A stretch of DNA of 12,164 bases from UBA6019 sp035535055 (GTDB lineage Bacteria; Chloroflexota; Dormibacteria; Dormibacterales; Dormibacteraceae): positions 1 to 12,164 of the forward strand of contig DATLQT010000039.1 of the NCBI GenBank assembly GCA_035535055.1, read 5' to 3'. Below the pieces are notes generated by a model that was given only the letters and a program-made list of their open reading frames with translations, had not been told where the DNA came from and searched no databases. The translations under genes and the position numbers were made by a program. Positions 1-6,627 of this stretch are shown piece by piece (the stretch's first letter is position 1; every line of letters begins with the position of its first letter).

Positions 1-153
1 GGCCAACCAGTCGTAGATCCGCGAGCGGTGGAACCCCAGGGCCCGAATCACCGTCTCGGGATGCTCGCCCCCTTCCACCAACAGGACCGCCCGGCGCCGC
101 AACGCGGCCAGCGTCGCGTGATCCAGCTTGCGACCGTCCAACCGCTCGCCCAT
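1..153 (-). CDS. IS630-family transposase, N-terminal fragment
   Basis: This fragment encodes the first 51 residues of a cut-and-paste transposase that moves its own insertion sequence. It starts at ATG (153 on the minus strand) with MGERLDGRKL and ends in IRALGFHRSRIYDWLA, the helix-turn-helix DNA-binding segment typical of IS630-family N termini. The frame is open through the window edge, so the gene is cut by the edge and not by a stop. The catalytic DDE domain is absent here, but a DDE domain of the same family is present at the opposite end of the window on the same strand. The start is supported by good family-like residues from the first codon and by the short 46-base distance to the terminal repeat. 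Confidence 0.85.
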   Translation of the reverse strand, partial: MGERLDGRKLDHATLAALRRRAVLLVEGGEHPETVIRALGFHRSRIYDWLA

Positions 154-166
154 CTCCCGCTATTGT

Positions 167-200
167 GCCACAAGTCCCCTTACCAATGTACGGCTTAGTA
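167..200 (-). repeat. IS630 terminal inverted repeat, upstream end
   Basis: Read on the minus strand from 200, this repeat shares the blocks TACTAAG, CGTAC, TGGTAAG and GGACTT, in the same order and spacing, with the repeat at 11521-11554. It ends at a TA dinucleotide. It is inverted relative to the other copy, as expected for the two ends of one element. Confidence 0.85.
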
Positions 201-234
201 AGGCCGGCGCCGCCCTTAGGGCTACGGTCAGGGC

Positions 235-1124
235 ATGGCCGATCCCACCCCTGTCTCCGCTCCGATCCCACGCCTGCTGCCCCTCGCCGATGTTGCTGCC
301 GCCCTCCTCGCTGACCACCGTGAGGCCTGGGACGCTCGCTGCACTGGTCGTCCCCGTGGCCCGGTGACCGGCCTCGCCCCGCTTGACCATGCCCTTGGTG
401 GCCAGCTGGAGCCTGGCGCCGTGGTCCTATGCCGCGGGCAGGCCGGCGTTGGCAGGACGGCCCTCGGCCTCCAAGCCGCCGCTGCCTGCGCCGCCGCTGG
501 CGTCCCAGCGCTGGTCGTGACCGCCGAGCAGGCGCCGACCGAGCTTCTCCGCCGGCTCGTTTGCCACGTCACGGGGGAGTTTCTAGGGAAGCTGCGAGGT
601 GAGCTCGCGCCGGCCCGGATGGCTGAGCTGATCAGCCGCACCGTTGAGGCCTGCCCGCGACTGGTCCTCGCCGACGCGGTGACCGAGCCCGTCAGGCCGG
701 CCCAGCTCGACGAGTGGCTTCCTGCGGCGACATGGGGCGCCCCGTTCGGCTTGTGCGTCCTCGACTCGGTCCAGAGCTGGGCGTCCGGCTGGGCGCCGAC
801 GACGGCCACCGAGTACGACGCTCTGGGCGCCGCTATGTACGCGATCCGCGAGCTCGTCACTCGTCACCAGTCGCCGTCCTCCTCCTTGCCGAACGCAACC
901 GGGAGCGGATGACCGCAGGCGGCCTCAGCGCCGGTGCCGGCAGCCGGAAGCTTGAGTACGTCAGCGACGTCGTGCTCGAGCTTGCCCGGGAGAACCCCGA
1001 CGCCTCCCCGGACGCCGCCGGCGAGGTGACGGTGACACTCAAGATCGCCAAGTCCCGCTACGGTCCCGCCGGCGAGACCCTCACGTTCGGCTGGTGCGGG
1101 CGCCGCCAGCGCTACTCGGCCTGA
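235..1124 (+). CDS. RecA-fold replicative helicase, DnaB/RadA type, frameshifted
   Basis: This gene likely encodes the NTP-driven DNA-unwinding or loading motor of the element's replication module. The first frame (235 to about 867) gives TGLAPLDHALGG, a Walker A-like GQAGVGRTA (residues 68-76), the strand TAEQAPTELLRRL resembling the DnaB SLEM region, and a Walker B strand FGLCVLDSVQSW. Homology continues one base back in another frame from about 867, with PVAVLLLAERNR, SRKLEYVSDVVLEL and KIAKSRYGPAGE, all typical of the DnaB/RadA C-terminal half. Rejoined, the protein is about 296 residues, which is only the RecA core without the DnaB N-terminal domain. The read-through frame otherwise stops at 912. 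The Walker A lysine is replaced by arginine (R74). The primase gene follows after 3 bases. The family is fairly sure. Whether the gene is intact is not. Confidence 0.75.
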
Positions 1125-1127
1125 GCC

Positions 1128-2103
1128 GTGCTCACCGCGACTACGCGCCCGAGCCTCTCCCGCGCCGAGCTCGAGGCCTCCGACCCGACGGCGCATCGCC
1201 CGAGTGCGGGTGGACGGCTTCGCTACCTGTGCCCCCTCTGCGGCGACGGCCATCGCCGGGATGCCGCCCACCGCTGTCTCACCCTCGAGGAGAGCTCAGG
1301 GTTGTGGCACTGCCACCGCTGCGGCGCCGGCGGGCGGCTCCGGGAGAACTGGCCGGAGCAAGAGCCCAGCCGGCCTCTTGACCGTCGCGCCCGTGGCCGG
1401 GGGGCCCTGGCCCGTCTGACCACGCTGCCATCTCGGCCCCAGGACCGCGGAGACGGCCTCCAGCCGGCCCGAGCTGACCTCCCAGCCCTCTGGCACGTCT
1501 AGCCGGACCGCCCTGGCGCCTGAGAGCCCCGGAGCGGCCCTCCTGGCGAGCCGGCGCATCCCCCTCGACCTGGCGCGGGCGCTGGGCGTAGGCTTGGCAG
1601 CGCCCGGCCTCTGGCCAGGCCACGCCTGGCGCGCTGGGCGCCTGATCTTCCCTCTAACCCATCCGGACGGGCGGCTCCTCAACCTACACGGCCGCGCCTG
1701 CCCGGACGCAGCCGGCGATGCCGCATCCGGACGTCACGACACCCTCAGCGGCCCCCGTGGCTACTTCGGAGCCGAGTGTCTCCGCGGCTCCGGTGACGAG
1801 CCCGTGGTGGTGGTGGAGGGCGCCTTCGACGCTCCGGCCCTGCGGGCGGCTGGCGTGCCGCGGGTGGTCGCGGTGATCGGCGTCAACGGCTGGCGGTGGG
1901 AGTGGGCACGAGACGACGCCCACCTGGTCCTCGCCCTCGACGCCGATGCTATCGGCCAGGCCCGGGCCGACGAGCTCGAGCGGGACGCTCGGGTCCGAGA
2001 CCTCCGGGTTGGCCGCTTGCTCCCCGAGGCTTACGGTGGCGAGAAGGATCCGGCGGCAGCCTGGGCCACAGGTCGGCTGGTCCTCCCGCCCGGCCTCGCC
2101 TAG
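1128..2103 (+). CDS. DNA primase: zinc finger plus Toprim, frameshifted
   Basis: This is a probable primase that makes RNA primers for the adjacent helicase. It starts at GTG 1128, three bases after the helicase stop, so the two genes are co-transcribed and probably translationally coupled. The N-terminal frame carries a zinc ribbon, CPLCG (C35, C38) and WHCHRCGAGG (C62, C65), as in CHC2-type primases. That frame stops at 1502. A second frame one base on is open from 1420 to 2103 and carries the Toprim domain: PVVVVEGAFDAPAL with the catalytic glutamate, and LVLALDADAIG with the acidic DxD pair. The shift must lie between 1420 and 1502. Rejoined, the protein is about 325 residues. The split helicase/primase pair resembles a separated version of the phage gp4-type primase-helicase. 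A pseudogene is possible if the shift is genuine. Confidence 0.75.
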
Positions 2104-2147
2104 CGCTGAGCCTGGCAGTGGTGAGCTTGGTCTCAAGGGATGGGCCG

Positions 2148-2193
2148 TCCTTTGACGGTCGCCCCGAAGCCGGTGAGGGCCGTGGGGACTGCC
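2148..2193. repeat. Left arm of a long inverted repeat
   Basis: The arm pairs with 2367-2411. The core, 2152-2177, is a perfect 26-base inverted match to 2383-2408 and begins TTGACGGTCGCC. The similarity extends to about 45 bases with three single-base indels. Arm and partner enclose about 173 bases that include the signal-peptide coding region of the gene at 2239. Confidence 0.9.
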
Positions 2194-2238
2194 CCAGCTG
2201 GGTTTGCTTTCGGGGGGCGCGAGACTACCCTTGGCCGA

Positions 2239-2880
2239 ATGCCGAGAGCACGCGTAGGGGCCGGCCCACTGAGCGTAGGCTGCGGATCGGGCTGCTGCCT
2301 GCTGTGGCCCTTCGTCGCAGCGGCAGTAATCGGCCTGTCAGGGGGTGCCCTGGCCGCATCGACCTCGGCATCCCCACGGCCGCTCACCGGCTTCGGGGCG
2401 ACCGTCAAGGAGTGGGATGCGTCGCATCGCCTCCACCGTGCCTCCGGCTATGGCTCTCCTCCCTGTTACAATCCCATGCCGGGTCTCGCGGGGCGCTTCC
2501 CGTGCCGGTACGGCGAACCCCTTCTCCAGGGGGGCCGCGTCGTCGCCTACAATGTGTTCCTGCGTCCCGGCACCACGGGCGGCCAAGCTCTCCGCTTTGC
2601 GCTGGCGCAGTTCCCGGCGGGATCGCGCGTAGTCTGGTCGCTCCTGACCTATGACTGTCGAGCCGCCGAGATCAGCAGTTCACGCCTCCGTGCCGTCTTC
2701 GGCTGGCAGACGGTCCAGGGAATCCGCTACCGGCTGTCTGACTGGCACGTGCTCTTTCGAACAAGCTCCAATCCGTGGAACACCGGAGACGGCTACGATC
2801 CCACCTTCAGCCCCCACAACATCGACGAGCTCGCCATCTACTGGGGATTGCCGTTCCAGCCAGTGGGCGGTTCCTGCTGA
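2239..2880 (+). CDS. Exported protein of unknown function
   Basis: No family is recognised. From ATG 2239 the product is 213 residues. It has a short polar start (MPRARVGAG), a hydrophobic run around residues 19-38 (CCLLWPFVAAAVIGLSG) and a plausible signal-peptidase site after GGALAA, so it is probably secreted or surface-anchored. The mature part is rich in Trp, Tyr, Gly and Pro and has four cysteines (in CYNP, PCRYG, YDCRA and the C-terminal GGSC) that could form two disulfides. An in-frame ATG at 2140 would add 33 residues, but nothing there resembles a signal. I prefer 2239 because the hydrophobic segment then sits at the N terminus. Neither start has a well-spaced ribosome-binding site. 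The region around the start lies between the arms of a long inverted repeat. The gene converges on the HNH nuclease, with about 210 non-coding bases between them. Confidence 0.65.
   Translation: MPRARVGAGPLSVGCGSGCCLLWPFVAAAVIGLSGGALAASTSASPRPLTGFGATVKEWDASHRLHRASGYGSPPCYNPMPGLAGRFPCRYGEPLLQGGRVVAYNVFLRPGTTGGQALRFALAQFPAGSRVVWSLLTYDCRAAEISSSRLRAVFGWQTVQGIRYRLSDWHVLFRTSSNPWNTGDGYDPTFSPHNIDELAIYWGLPFQPVGGSC
2367..2411. repeat. Right arm of a long inverted repeat
   Basis: This is the reverse-complement partner of 2148-2193. The core 2383-2408 is identical over 26 bases. The arm lies inside the coding sequence of the exported protein, just after the predicted signal-peptide cleavage site, and encodes LTGFGATV in the gene's frame. 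Confidence 0.9.
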
Positions 2881-3089
2881 GCCGATGTCGAGCGCGCGCC
2901 GGCAGACCGCGAGAGTCAGCCTCTGCCAGCTCGGGCAGCGAACTGGCGTGAGAGCTGGGTTCCTGTCATAGCTTGAGCGCGGCCCGAAGCGACCCCCGGC
3001 CCGAGACCGCATGGCGGCTCGACCGTGTGCAGCTGGAGGGCGTCCATCCTGGCGGCTCGGTTCCGGGCCGGACTCCTGTCGCGGAGGCG

Positions 3090-4019
3090 CTACCCGCGGA
3101 AGAGGGCCTCGCGATGCCACTCTAGGAACTCGCGGGCGGGGCGCTCCGCAAGGTGCCGTGGCGGGCGCAGCTCGCGGCCTGCCAGCGCGTAGTAGTCGCG
3201 GCCGTTCTCCCAGCCGTCCCGGAGCTCTCGGCTCACCAGCAGGCGATGCGTCGGGGGATCGACCCCGATGTAGCCGAGGTCGAAGAGCGTGTGCAGGTCC
3301 GAACGCAGGAGGAGCCCATTGCGGATGTCGTGTGGTCCCTCCCGCGTCGCGGGCCGGATGTGACAGGCCTGCAGCACTGGAAGGACCCGCTCCCCGGTGA
3401 CGGTGCAGCGGCGCTCGTAGACGTCGGTTACGAGCGCTCGGAAGGCGCGCTGGCCCAGCCGGCGCCGGGCCACGCCCTCGCTGAACTGGACCGGTCCGGC
3501 AGCCGGTCCGAGCCTGTACGATAGCTCGGCCGAAGCTGGGCGCAGCCGCTCCTCCAGAGACTCCCAGAGCGCGCGACCGACCCCGGTGCTGGCGTCGTAA
3601 CCCTTGCCCCGGACGATGTTCCGGGCCCAGTCCGATGGCTCCGGTAGCCAGTCGTCATCGGGGAAGAAGACGGGGTCTCGGAGGAGGACACAGCCGACCT
3701 CGTCCTGCTCCGGCACGACCCTGGCCCGGCGGTACCGGGTCATCCGCTCCGCCAGCTCGGGCAGTGACGCCGCCCCATTGGCCTCGCCGAACGTGGCCCA
3801 GGCACCGATCAACGGCAGGCGGCAGAACCCCTGGAACCACGCCATGCCCGCGATCCGGAGCCGCGGAGAGTGCAGCTTGAAGAGAAACGGCTCACCAGAC
3901 CCCAGCGCGTGGAAGCCGGTCTCTGCAGAGGGGAACCAGAAATTGACCTCGTCCAGTTCGGGCCGCCCCCGAAGGAAGGCGAACCAATCCCAATCCGTGA
4001 GGGCCACGAACAGCCGCAT
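3090..4019 (-). CDS. HNH endonuclease, putative restriction-type nuclease
   Basis: This is a probable DNA-cutting defence or restriction-like enzyme of 309 residues. The C-terminal half contains an HNH_2-type nuclease motif: CTVTGE around 205-210, ACHIRP with H220, DIRNGLLL with N234, and DLHTLFD with H243. The N-terminal half (MRLFVALTDWDWFAFL, DEVNFWFPS, EPFLFKLHSP, AWATFGEANG) matches the conserved front domain of a widespread family annotated only as HNH endonuclease. That domain may recognise modified or specific DNA, but this is inference. ATG 4019 is chosen because family proteins begin with this MxxFVxxTDxDW pattern. An in-frame GTG at 4046 would add nine residues. No methyltransferase lies in the window, so a classical restriction-modification pair is not supported. 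An XRE-type regulator is encoded divergently. Confidence 0.85.
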   Translation of the reverse strand: MRLFVALTDWDWFAFLRGRPELDEVNFWFPSAETGFHALGSGEPFLFKLHSPRLRIAGMAWFQGFCRLPLIGAWATFGEANGAASLPELAERMTRYRRARVVPEQDEVGCVLLRDPVFFPDDDWLPEPSDWARNIVRGKGYDASTGVGRALWESLEERLRPASAELSYRLGPAAGPVQFSEGVARRRLGQRAFRALVTDVYERRCTVTGERVLPVLQACHIRPATREGPHDIRNGLLLRSDLHTLFDLGYIGVDPPTHRLLVSRELRDGWENGRDYYALAGRELRPPRHLAERPAREFLEWHREALFRG

Positions 4020-4100
4020 CGACCACAGGTTAGGGTGAGAGCTCACCTCTTGGGCATAGGTCCGTCAGGTCACGGGCCTCAGGCGCTGACCTACACCTCC

Positions 4101-4286
4101 GTGGATCAGCAGGCGCTGTTGACTGCACTGGGGGAGGGCGGGGTCGGCAGCGCCCCCGCGGGCACCCAGTCGGGAGGCCCGACGGTGATCTCGTTCGACA
4201 GCGTCGGGCTCCACAGGATGCTGGCGACCATGAGGGGTGCCAGCATCCGAGCGACCTGGCTAGAGGGAAGCGGCATCGCCTGGTGA
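4101..4286 (+). CDS. Possible 61-residue protein of unknown function
   Basis: This is the only coding candidate in the 327 bases between the HNH gene (start 4019) and the XRE gene (start 4347). The frame from GTG 4101 to the TGA at 4284-4286 uses G or C at the third position in nearly nine of ten codons, like the surrounding genes. The product begins MDQQALLTALGEGG and contains FDSVGLHRMLATM. No motif is recognised and no convincing ribosome-binding site precedes the start. The rest of this stretch shows no other signal apart from whatever divergent promoters serve the HNH and XRE genes. Confidence 0.4.
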   Translation: MDQQALLTALGEGGVGSAPAGTQSGGPTVISFDSVGLHRMLATMRGASIRATWLEGSGIAW

Positions 4287-4346
4287 CAATAGCCCGAAAC
4301 GCCCGCGAAGGGAGCCTGGCCGGCTCCCTGGGTCGATGATCATCCG

Positions 4347-4691
4347 GTGATCCGATGGCCCCCACCTGGCCGACTCGACCCCGAGCTGGCCGCGTGGCTC
4401 CGAGCGTTCCGGCAGGCCACAGGGATCAGCCTGCCCCGTCTCGGACGAGCGGCCCAAATCAGCGCCGGCTATCTGTCGGAACTCGAGCGCGGCTTGAAGC
4501 GGCCCCGGGTCGAGACCGTGTGGAAGCTCGACCGGGTTCTCCACTTCGACCGCGACCTGCGCGAGGCCCTCTACGCCGCTGCCGTGGCCCGATCCGCCTA
4601 CCTGCCGCCGGCCGAACGCCCGCCCGGGTGGCGACCCGAGCCTGCGCCGACCGGGGTGGCGTCCTTGGCGACTGCGAACGTTGGCGACTAG
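4347..4691 (+). CDS. XRE-family helix-turn-helix transcriptional regulator
   Basis: This is a small DNA-binding regulator of 114 residues from GTG 4347. A Cro/C1-type helix-turn-helix occupies roughly residues 13-65: LAAWLRAFRQATGISLPRLG, then AAQISAGYLSELERGLKRP with the recognition helix, then a supporting helix VETVWKLDRVL. The C-terminal tail is Pro/Ala-rich and without a recognised domain. The protein size and the divergent position relative to the HNH nuclease resemble controller proteins of restriction systems, but it could equally regulate the element's own transfer or copy genes. Its stop overlaps the earliest possible start of the next gene by 11 bases. The start is uncertain because no clear ribosome-binding site is visible. 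Confidence 0.8.
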   Translation: MIRWPPPGRLDPELAAWLRAFRQATGISLPRLGRAAQISAGYLSELERGLKRPRVETVWKLDRVLHFDRDLREALYAAAVARSAYLPPAERPPGWRPEPAPTGVASLATANVGD

Positions 4692-5160
4692 GCAATCTCG
4701 CGAGCGCGCCCGCGCAAGGGCGAACGCGTCTCCAACGAGGGGGGTCTCCAAGTCCGCGAGCGCGGGGCCGAGTGGCGATGATGGGCCCGTGGCGAGCTCA
4801 AGCCGTTTAGACGGCCTGGAAACGGGCCGAGGCACCAACGGGCGCTTCCGGCGGGGGAATCCGGGCGGCCCCGGGCGCCCCCGCCGCGCTGTCGAGGACG
4901 ACTATCTCCGGGCGCTCACCGAGGAGTGCCCGCCCGAGGCCTGGCGGGAGATCGTGCGCCAGGCCGTCGCCGACGCGAAGGCAGGCGACGCCAAGGCCCG
5001 CGGGTGGCTGGCCGACCATCTCATCGGGCAGGTGCGTGCCGATGACCCGCGCCGTCTGTTCGAGGTGGCCGCGGCGGAGGAGGCGGGATACGATCGCGTC
5101 GCCCGCCGCGCTGGCGAGCTGCGCCATGTTGGGCTGCTCGACTCCTACGGCGGCCTCTGA
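4681..5160 (+). CDS. DUF5681-like domain protein
   Basis: The protein contains the DUF5681 signature GRFRRGNPGGPGRP followed by a helical segment (WREIVRQAVADAKAGD, ARGWLADHLIG). Proteins with this domain are common in prophages and mobile elements, often near DNA-packaging or regulatory genes, but their biochemical role is not established. The longest frame starts at TTG 4681, inside the end of the XRE gene. An in-frame GTG at 4789 would give a 123-residue protein beginning just before the conserved block. The first 36 residues of the longer version are low-complexity Arg/Ala/Ser. The overlap or near-overlap puts it in one transcription unit with the XRE regulator. It converges on the toxin gene, with 64 bases between them. 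Confidence 0.65.
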   Translation: MATRQSRERARARANASPTRGVSKSASAGPSGDDGPVASSSRLDGLETGRGTNGRFRRGNPGGPGRPRRAVEDDYLRALTEECPPEAWREIVRQAVADAKAGDAKARGWLADHLIGQVRADDPRRLFEVAAAEEAGYDRVARRAGELRHVGLLDSYGGL

Positions 5161-5224
5161 GCCCTGACCGCCGCTTTAGCGCCCCCAGGCCCTTAGGGAG
5201 TCAAAGGCCGTCCGCTCCGGGTCT

Positions 5225-5707
5225 CTACGGCCTTCCTGGCGGCGCGGATTTCGGCTGTGGGCCTGGCGTGGCGGCCGGAGGGCGGATGCAGCGGACCTCC
5301 ACCCCGATCACCGCGGGATCGAGCTGAGTCCACACCCGATCGGTCGTGAGCACCGGCCCCCCCAAACGACGGCCCACGGCCAGACACGCCCGATCTCCGA
5401 GCCCCAGTCCGAGTGGGCGCGTCGTCAGCTCGAGTGCGGCGCACCGTGCCACGTCAGCTGGCGTGAACGGCTCGACCGTGATCGAACCGGGGAGGCCTGG
5501 GAGTGACCGCGGGTCGGCGTTGCGGTTGGCCGCGGCGTCGAGCTGGCTGGCAAGCTCAGAACGAGCCTGCACCAGCTTTGTCAGGGTCTCCGCGAGGTTC
5601 ACATACCCGATCACTGCCCCGCCGAGGATCGCCGCTTCGGCGACGTCCCCTCCTGGCTCGGCCTGGAGGTAGGCCAAGAGGGCGGAGGCGTCGAGGACGG
5701 CCGGCAC
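5225..5707 (-). CDS. PIN-domain ribonuclease toxin, VapC type
   Basis: This is a probable RNA-cleaving toxin of a type II toxin-antitoxin system, 160 residues from GTG 5707. All four acidic residues expected of a PIN active site are visible: D6 in AVLDASALLAYL, E40 in VNLAETLTKL, D105 in GLGDRACLAVG and D123 in LTTDRVW. The gene starts 6 bases after the antitoxin stop, so the pair is co-transcribed from the antitoxin side, the usual order for vap-type modules. The last ~20 residues are a Pro-rich tail beyond the usual end of the PIN fold. On a mobile replicon this pair would favour retention, which is an inference from context. Confidence 0.85.
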   Translation of the reverse strand: MPAVLDASALLAYLQAEPGGDVAEAAILGGAVIGYVNLAETLTKLVQARSELASQLDAAANRNADPRSLPGLPGSITVEPFTPADVARCAALELTTRPLGLGLGDRACLAVGRRLGGPVLTTDRVWTQLDPAVIGVEVRCIRPPAATPGPQPKSAPPGRP

Positions 5708-5713
5708 TCCGGC

Positions 5714-6055
5714 TCAGCCGGCGGCTGCGCGACGGAGGGCCTCGCGGGCTGGTGCGGTCGCGTCGGGGTTACCGCTCGCCTCGGCCTCCTCAAGCGCGGC
5801 CTCGGCTCGGCGCTCAGAGACCAACTCATCGGCCAGCGAGCGGTCGCCTAGGACAGCCCGCCAGGCATCGCGCCAGCGCCGAAGGTTGGCTAGGCGGCCC
5901 TCCAAGACGACCCGACCATCCTCGACCTGGGCTACAAGCTCGGCCCCCACCTCAAGCCCAAGTTCCCGCCGCATCGCAGCCGGGATCACCACACGGCCGT
6001 GGGGACCGACCCGGACCGAGACCGGCTCTGTGACGGGCGACTTTACCGATGTCAC
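5714..6055 (-). CDS. AbrB/MazE-type antitoxin
   Basis: This is the antitoxin partner of the downstream PIN toxin, 113 residues from GTG 6055. A SpoVT/AbrB-type swapped-hairpin DNA-binding domain spans residues 11-53 (VSVRVGPHGRVVIPAAMRR, then LGLEVGAELVAQVEDGRV). A charged helical C-terminal half (LANLRRWRDAW, LADELVSERRAEAAL) is the likely toxin-binding arm. Such antitoxins usually repress their own operon, so an operator is expected just upstream. However, the start codon lies 7 bases inside the divergent RuvB-like reading frame, leaving no intergenic space. Either the RuvB-like gene starts further in (GTG 6166) or the transcripts overlap. Upstream continuation of the frame past 6055 exists but has no family resemblance. 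Confidence 0.8.
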   Translation of the reverse strand: MTSVKSPVTEPVSVRVGPHGRVVIPAAMRRELGLEVGAELVAQVEDGRVVLEGRLANLRRWRDAWRAVLGDRSLADELVSERRAEAALEEAEASGNPDATAPAREALRRAAAG

Positions 6056-6579
6056 TACCAGCCGATGATGACACACTACCCCCGGACAGGGAGGCGGATC
6101 CGAGCTCACCTGTCGTCCCACCGGAGGATCCCGCCATAGCCGCCACGCCCCCTGCCCCACCGCCGGTGGCCGAGCCCGAGGATCCCGACTGGCTCTCTCG
6201 CCCTCGACACCTCGACGAATTCGTCGGCCAGGTGCCCTTACGCGGCGAACTCCACCTCCTGCTCGGCGCCGCTCAGGCACGGGGTGAGCCAGTCGAGCAC
6301 CTCTGCCTCGTGGGCCCGCCCGGTCTGGGGAAGACGACGCTCGCCCAGTGCATCGCTCAGGCCCAGGGCACCAGTTGCACCCTCGCCTCTGGGCCCGCTC
6401 TGGAGCACCAGGGGGCCGTGCTGTCCCTCCTCCTCAACCTGCCGCCCGGCGGGGTCCTGTTCCTCGATGAGATTCACCGCCTGCCTACGTCCATCGCCGA
6501 GATCCTCTACCCGGTCCCACGCTGGGCGCCGCCTGGCCACGTCATGCCCAGACGCCAGGCCTTGACAGGCGCCGCCTAG
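6049..6579 (+). CDS. Truncated RuvB-like AAA+ protein
   Basis: The central part closely resembles the N-terminal half of the Holliday-junction motor RuvB: RHLDEFVGQVPLRGEL, Walker A VGPPGLGKTTLAQ, the RuvB-typical SGPALEHQGA, and Walker B LFLDEIHRLP with ILYPV. The similarity stops abruptly at that point. The next ~20 residues are unrelated, and a stop follows at 6577-6579. None of the three forward frames just downstream recovers the MEDWRLD-type continuation, so this is a genuine truncation and not a simple frameshift. Sensor 1, sensor 2 and the winged-helix DNA-binding domain (about half of a ~340-residue RuvB) are missing. The first ~45 residues from ATG 6049 are acidic and Pro-rich, unlike RuvB. 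GTG 6166 is an alternative start. It may be a decayed gene or a stand-alone ATPase. Branch migration activity is not expected. Confidence 0.7.
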   Translation: MSLPADDDTLPPDREADPSSPVVPPEDPAIAATPPAPPPVAEPEDPDWLSRPRHLDEFVGQVPLRGELHLLLGAAQARGEPVEHLCLVGPPGLGKTTLAQCIAQAQGTSCTLASGPALEHQGAVLSLLLNLPPGGVLFLDEIHRLPTSIAEILYPVPRWAPPGHVMPRRQALTGAA

Positions 6580-6614
6580 CTGGTGGACGGATAGTAACCA
6601 TTAGCGGACGCTAC

Positions 6615-6621
6615 GGAGGAG
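6615..6621 (+). promoter_or_regulatory. Strong ribosome-binding site (GGAGGAG)
   Basis: GGAGGAG lies 6 bases before ATG 6628 and directly abuts ATG 6622, so it selects 6628 as the start of the small membrane protein. It is the clearest Shine-Dalgarno sequence in the window. Confidence 0.75.
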
Positions 6622-6627
6622 ATGCGC

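Larger units (their letters stand above)
1..200 (-). mobile_element. IS630-family element, upstream end (partial, cut by window edge)
   Basis: This is the 5' end of an IS630-family insertion sequence read on the minus strand. It contains the start of the transposase gene (153 down to 1) and, upstream of it, a terminal repeat that reads inward from position 200 as TACTAAGCCGTACATTGG. This matches the repeat reading inward from 11521 (TACTAAGGCGTACGCTGG) with few mismatches over about 29 bases. The outermost dinucleotide is TA (199-200), as expected of a family that inserts at and duplicates TA. The element lies 34 bases upstream of the helicase gene, so it may separate that gene from its promoter or supply a new one. 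The rest of the element is outside the window or at the other end. Confidence 0.85.

Noticed and set aside
2148..2411. GGGATG near both outer sides of the inverted repeat as a transposon target duplication
   Set aside because: The two copies are not directly adjacent to equivalent ends of the repeat arms, so the boundaries would be asymmetric. This is probably chance.
1896..2654. 252-codon plus-strand frame bridging the primase end and the exported protein
   Set aside because: It overlaps two better supported frames, is dominated by Arg, Pro and Gly, and has no motif.
3002..3021. Short stem (CGAG-CCGC / GCGG-CTCG with one bulge) between the convergent exported-protein and HNH genes, as a terminator
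   Set aside because: The stem is short for this base composition and no T-run follows on either strand. Such stems are expected by chance in GC-rich DNA.
212..5198. The 10-mer GCCCTTAGGG present at 212-221 and 5189-5198
   Set aside because: Only ten bases are shared and the flanks differ. It is not enough to propose a common site such as an attachment or origin element.
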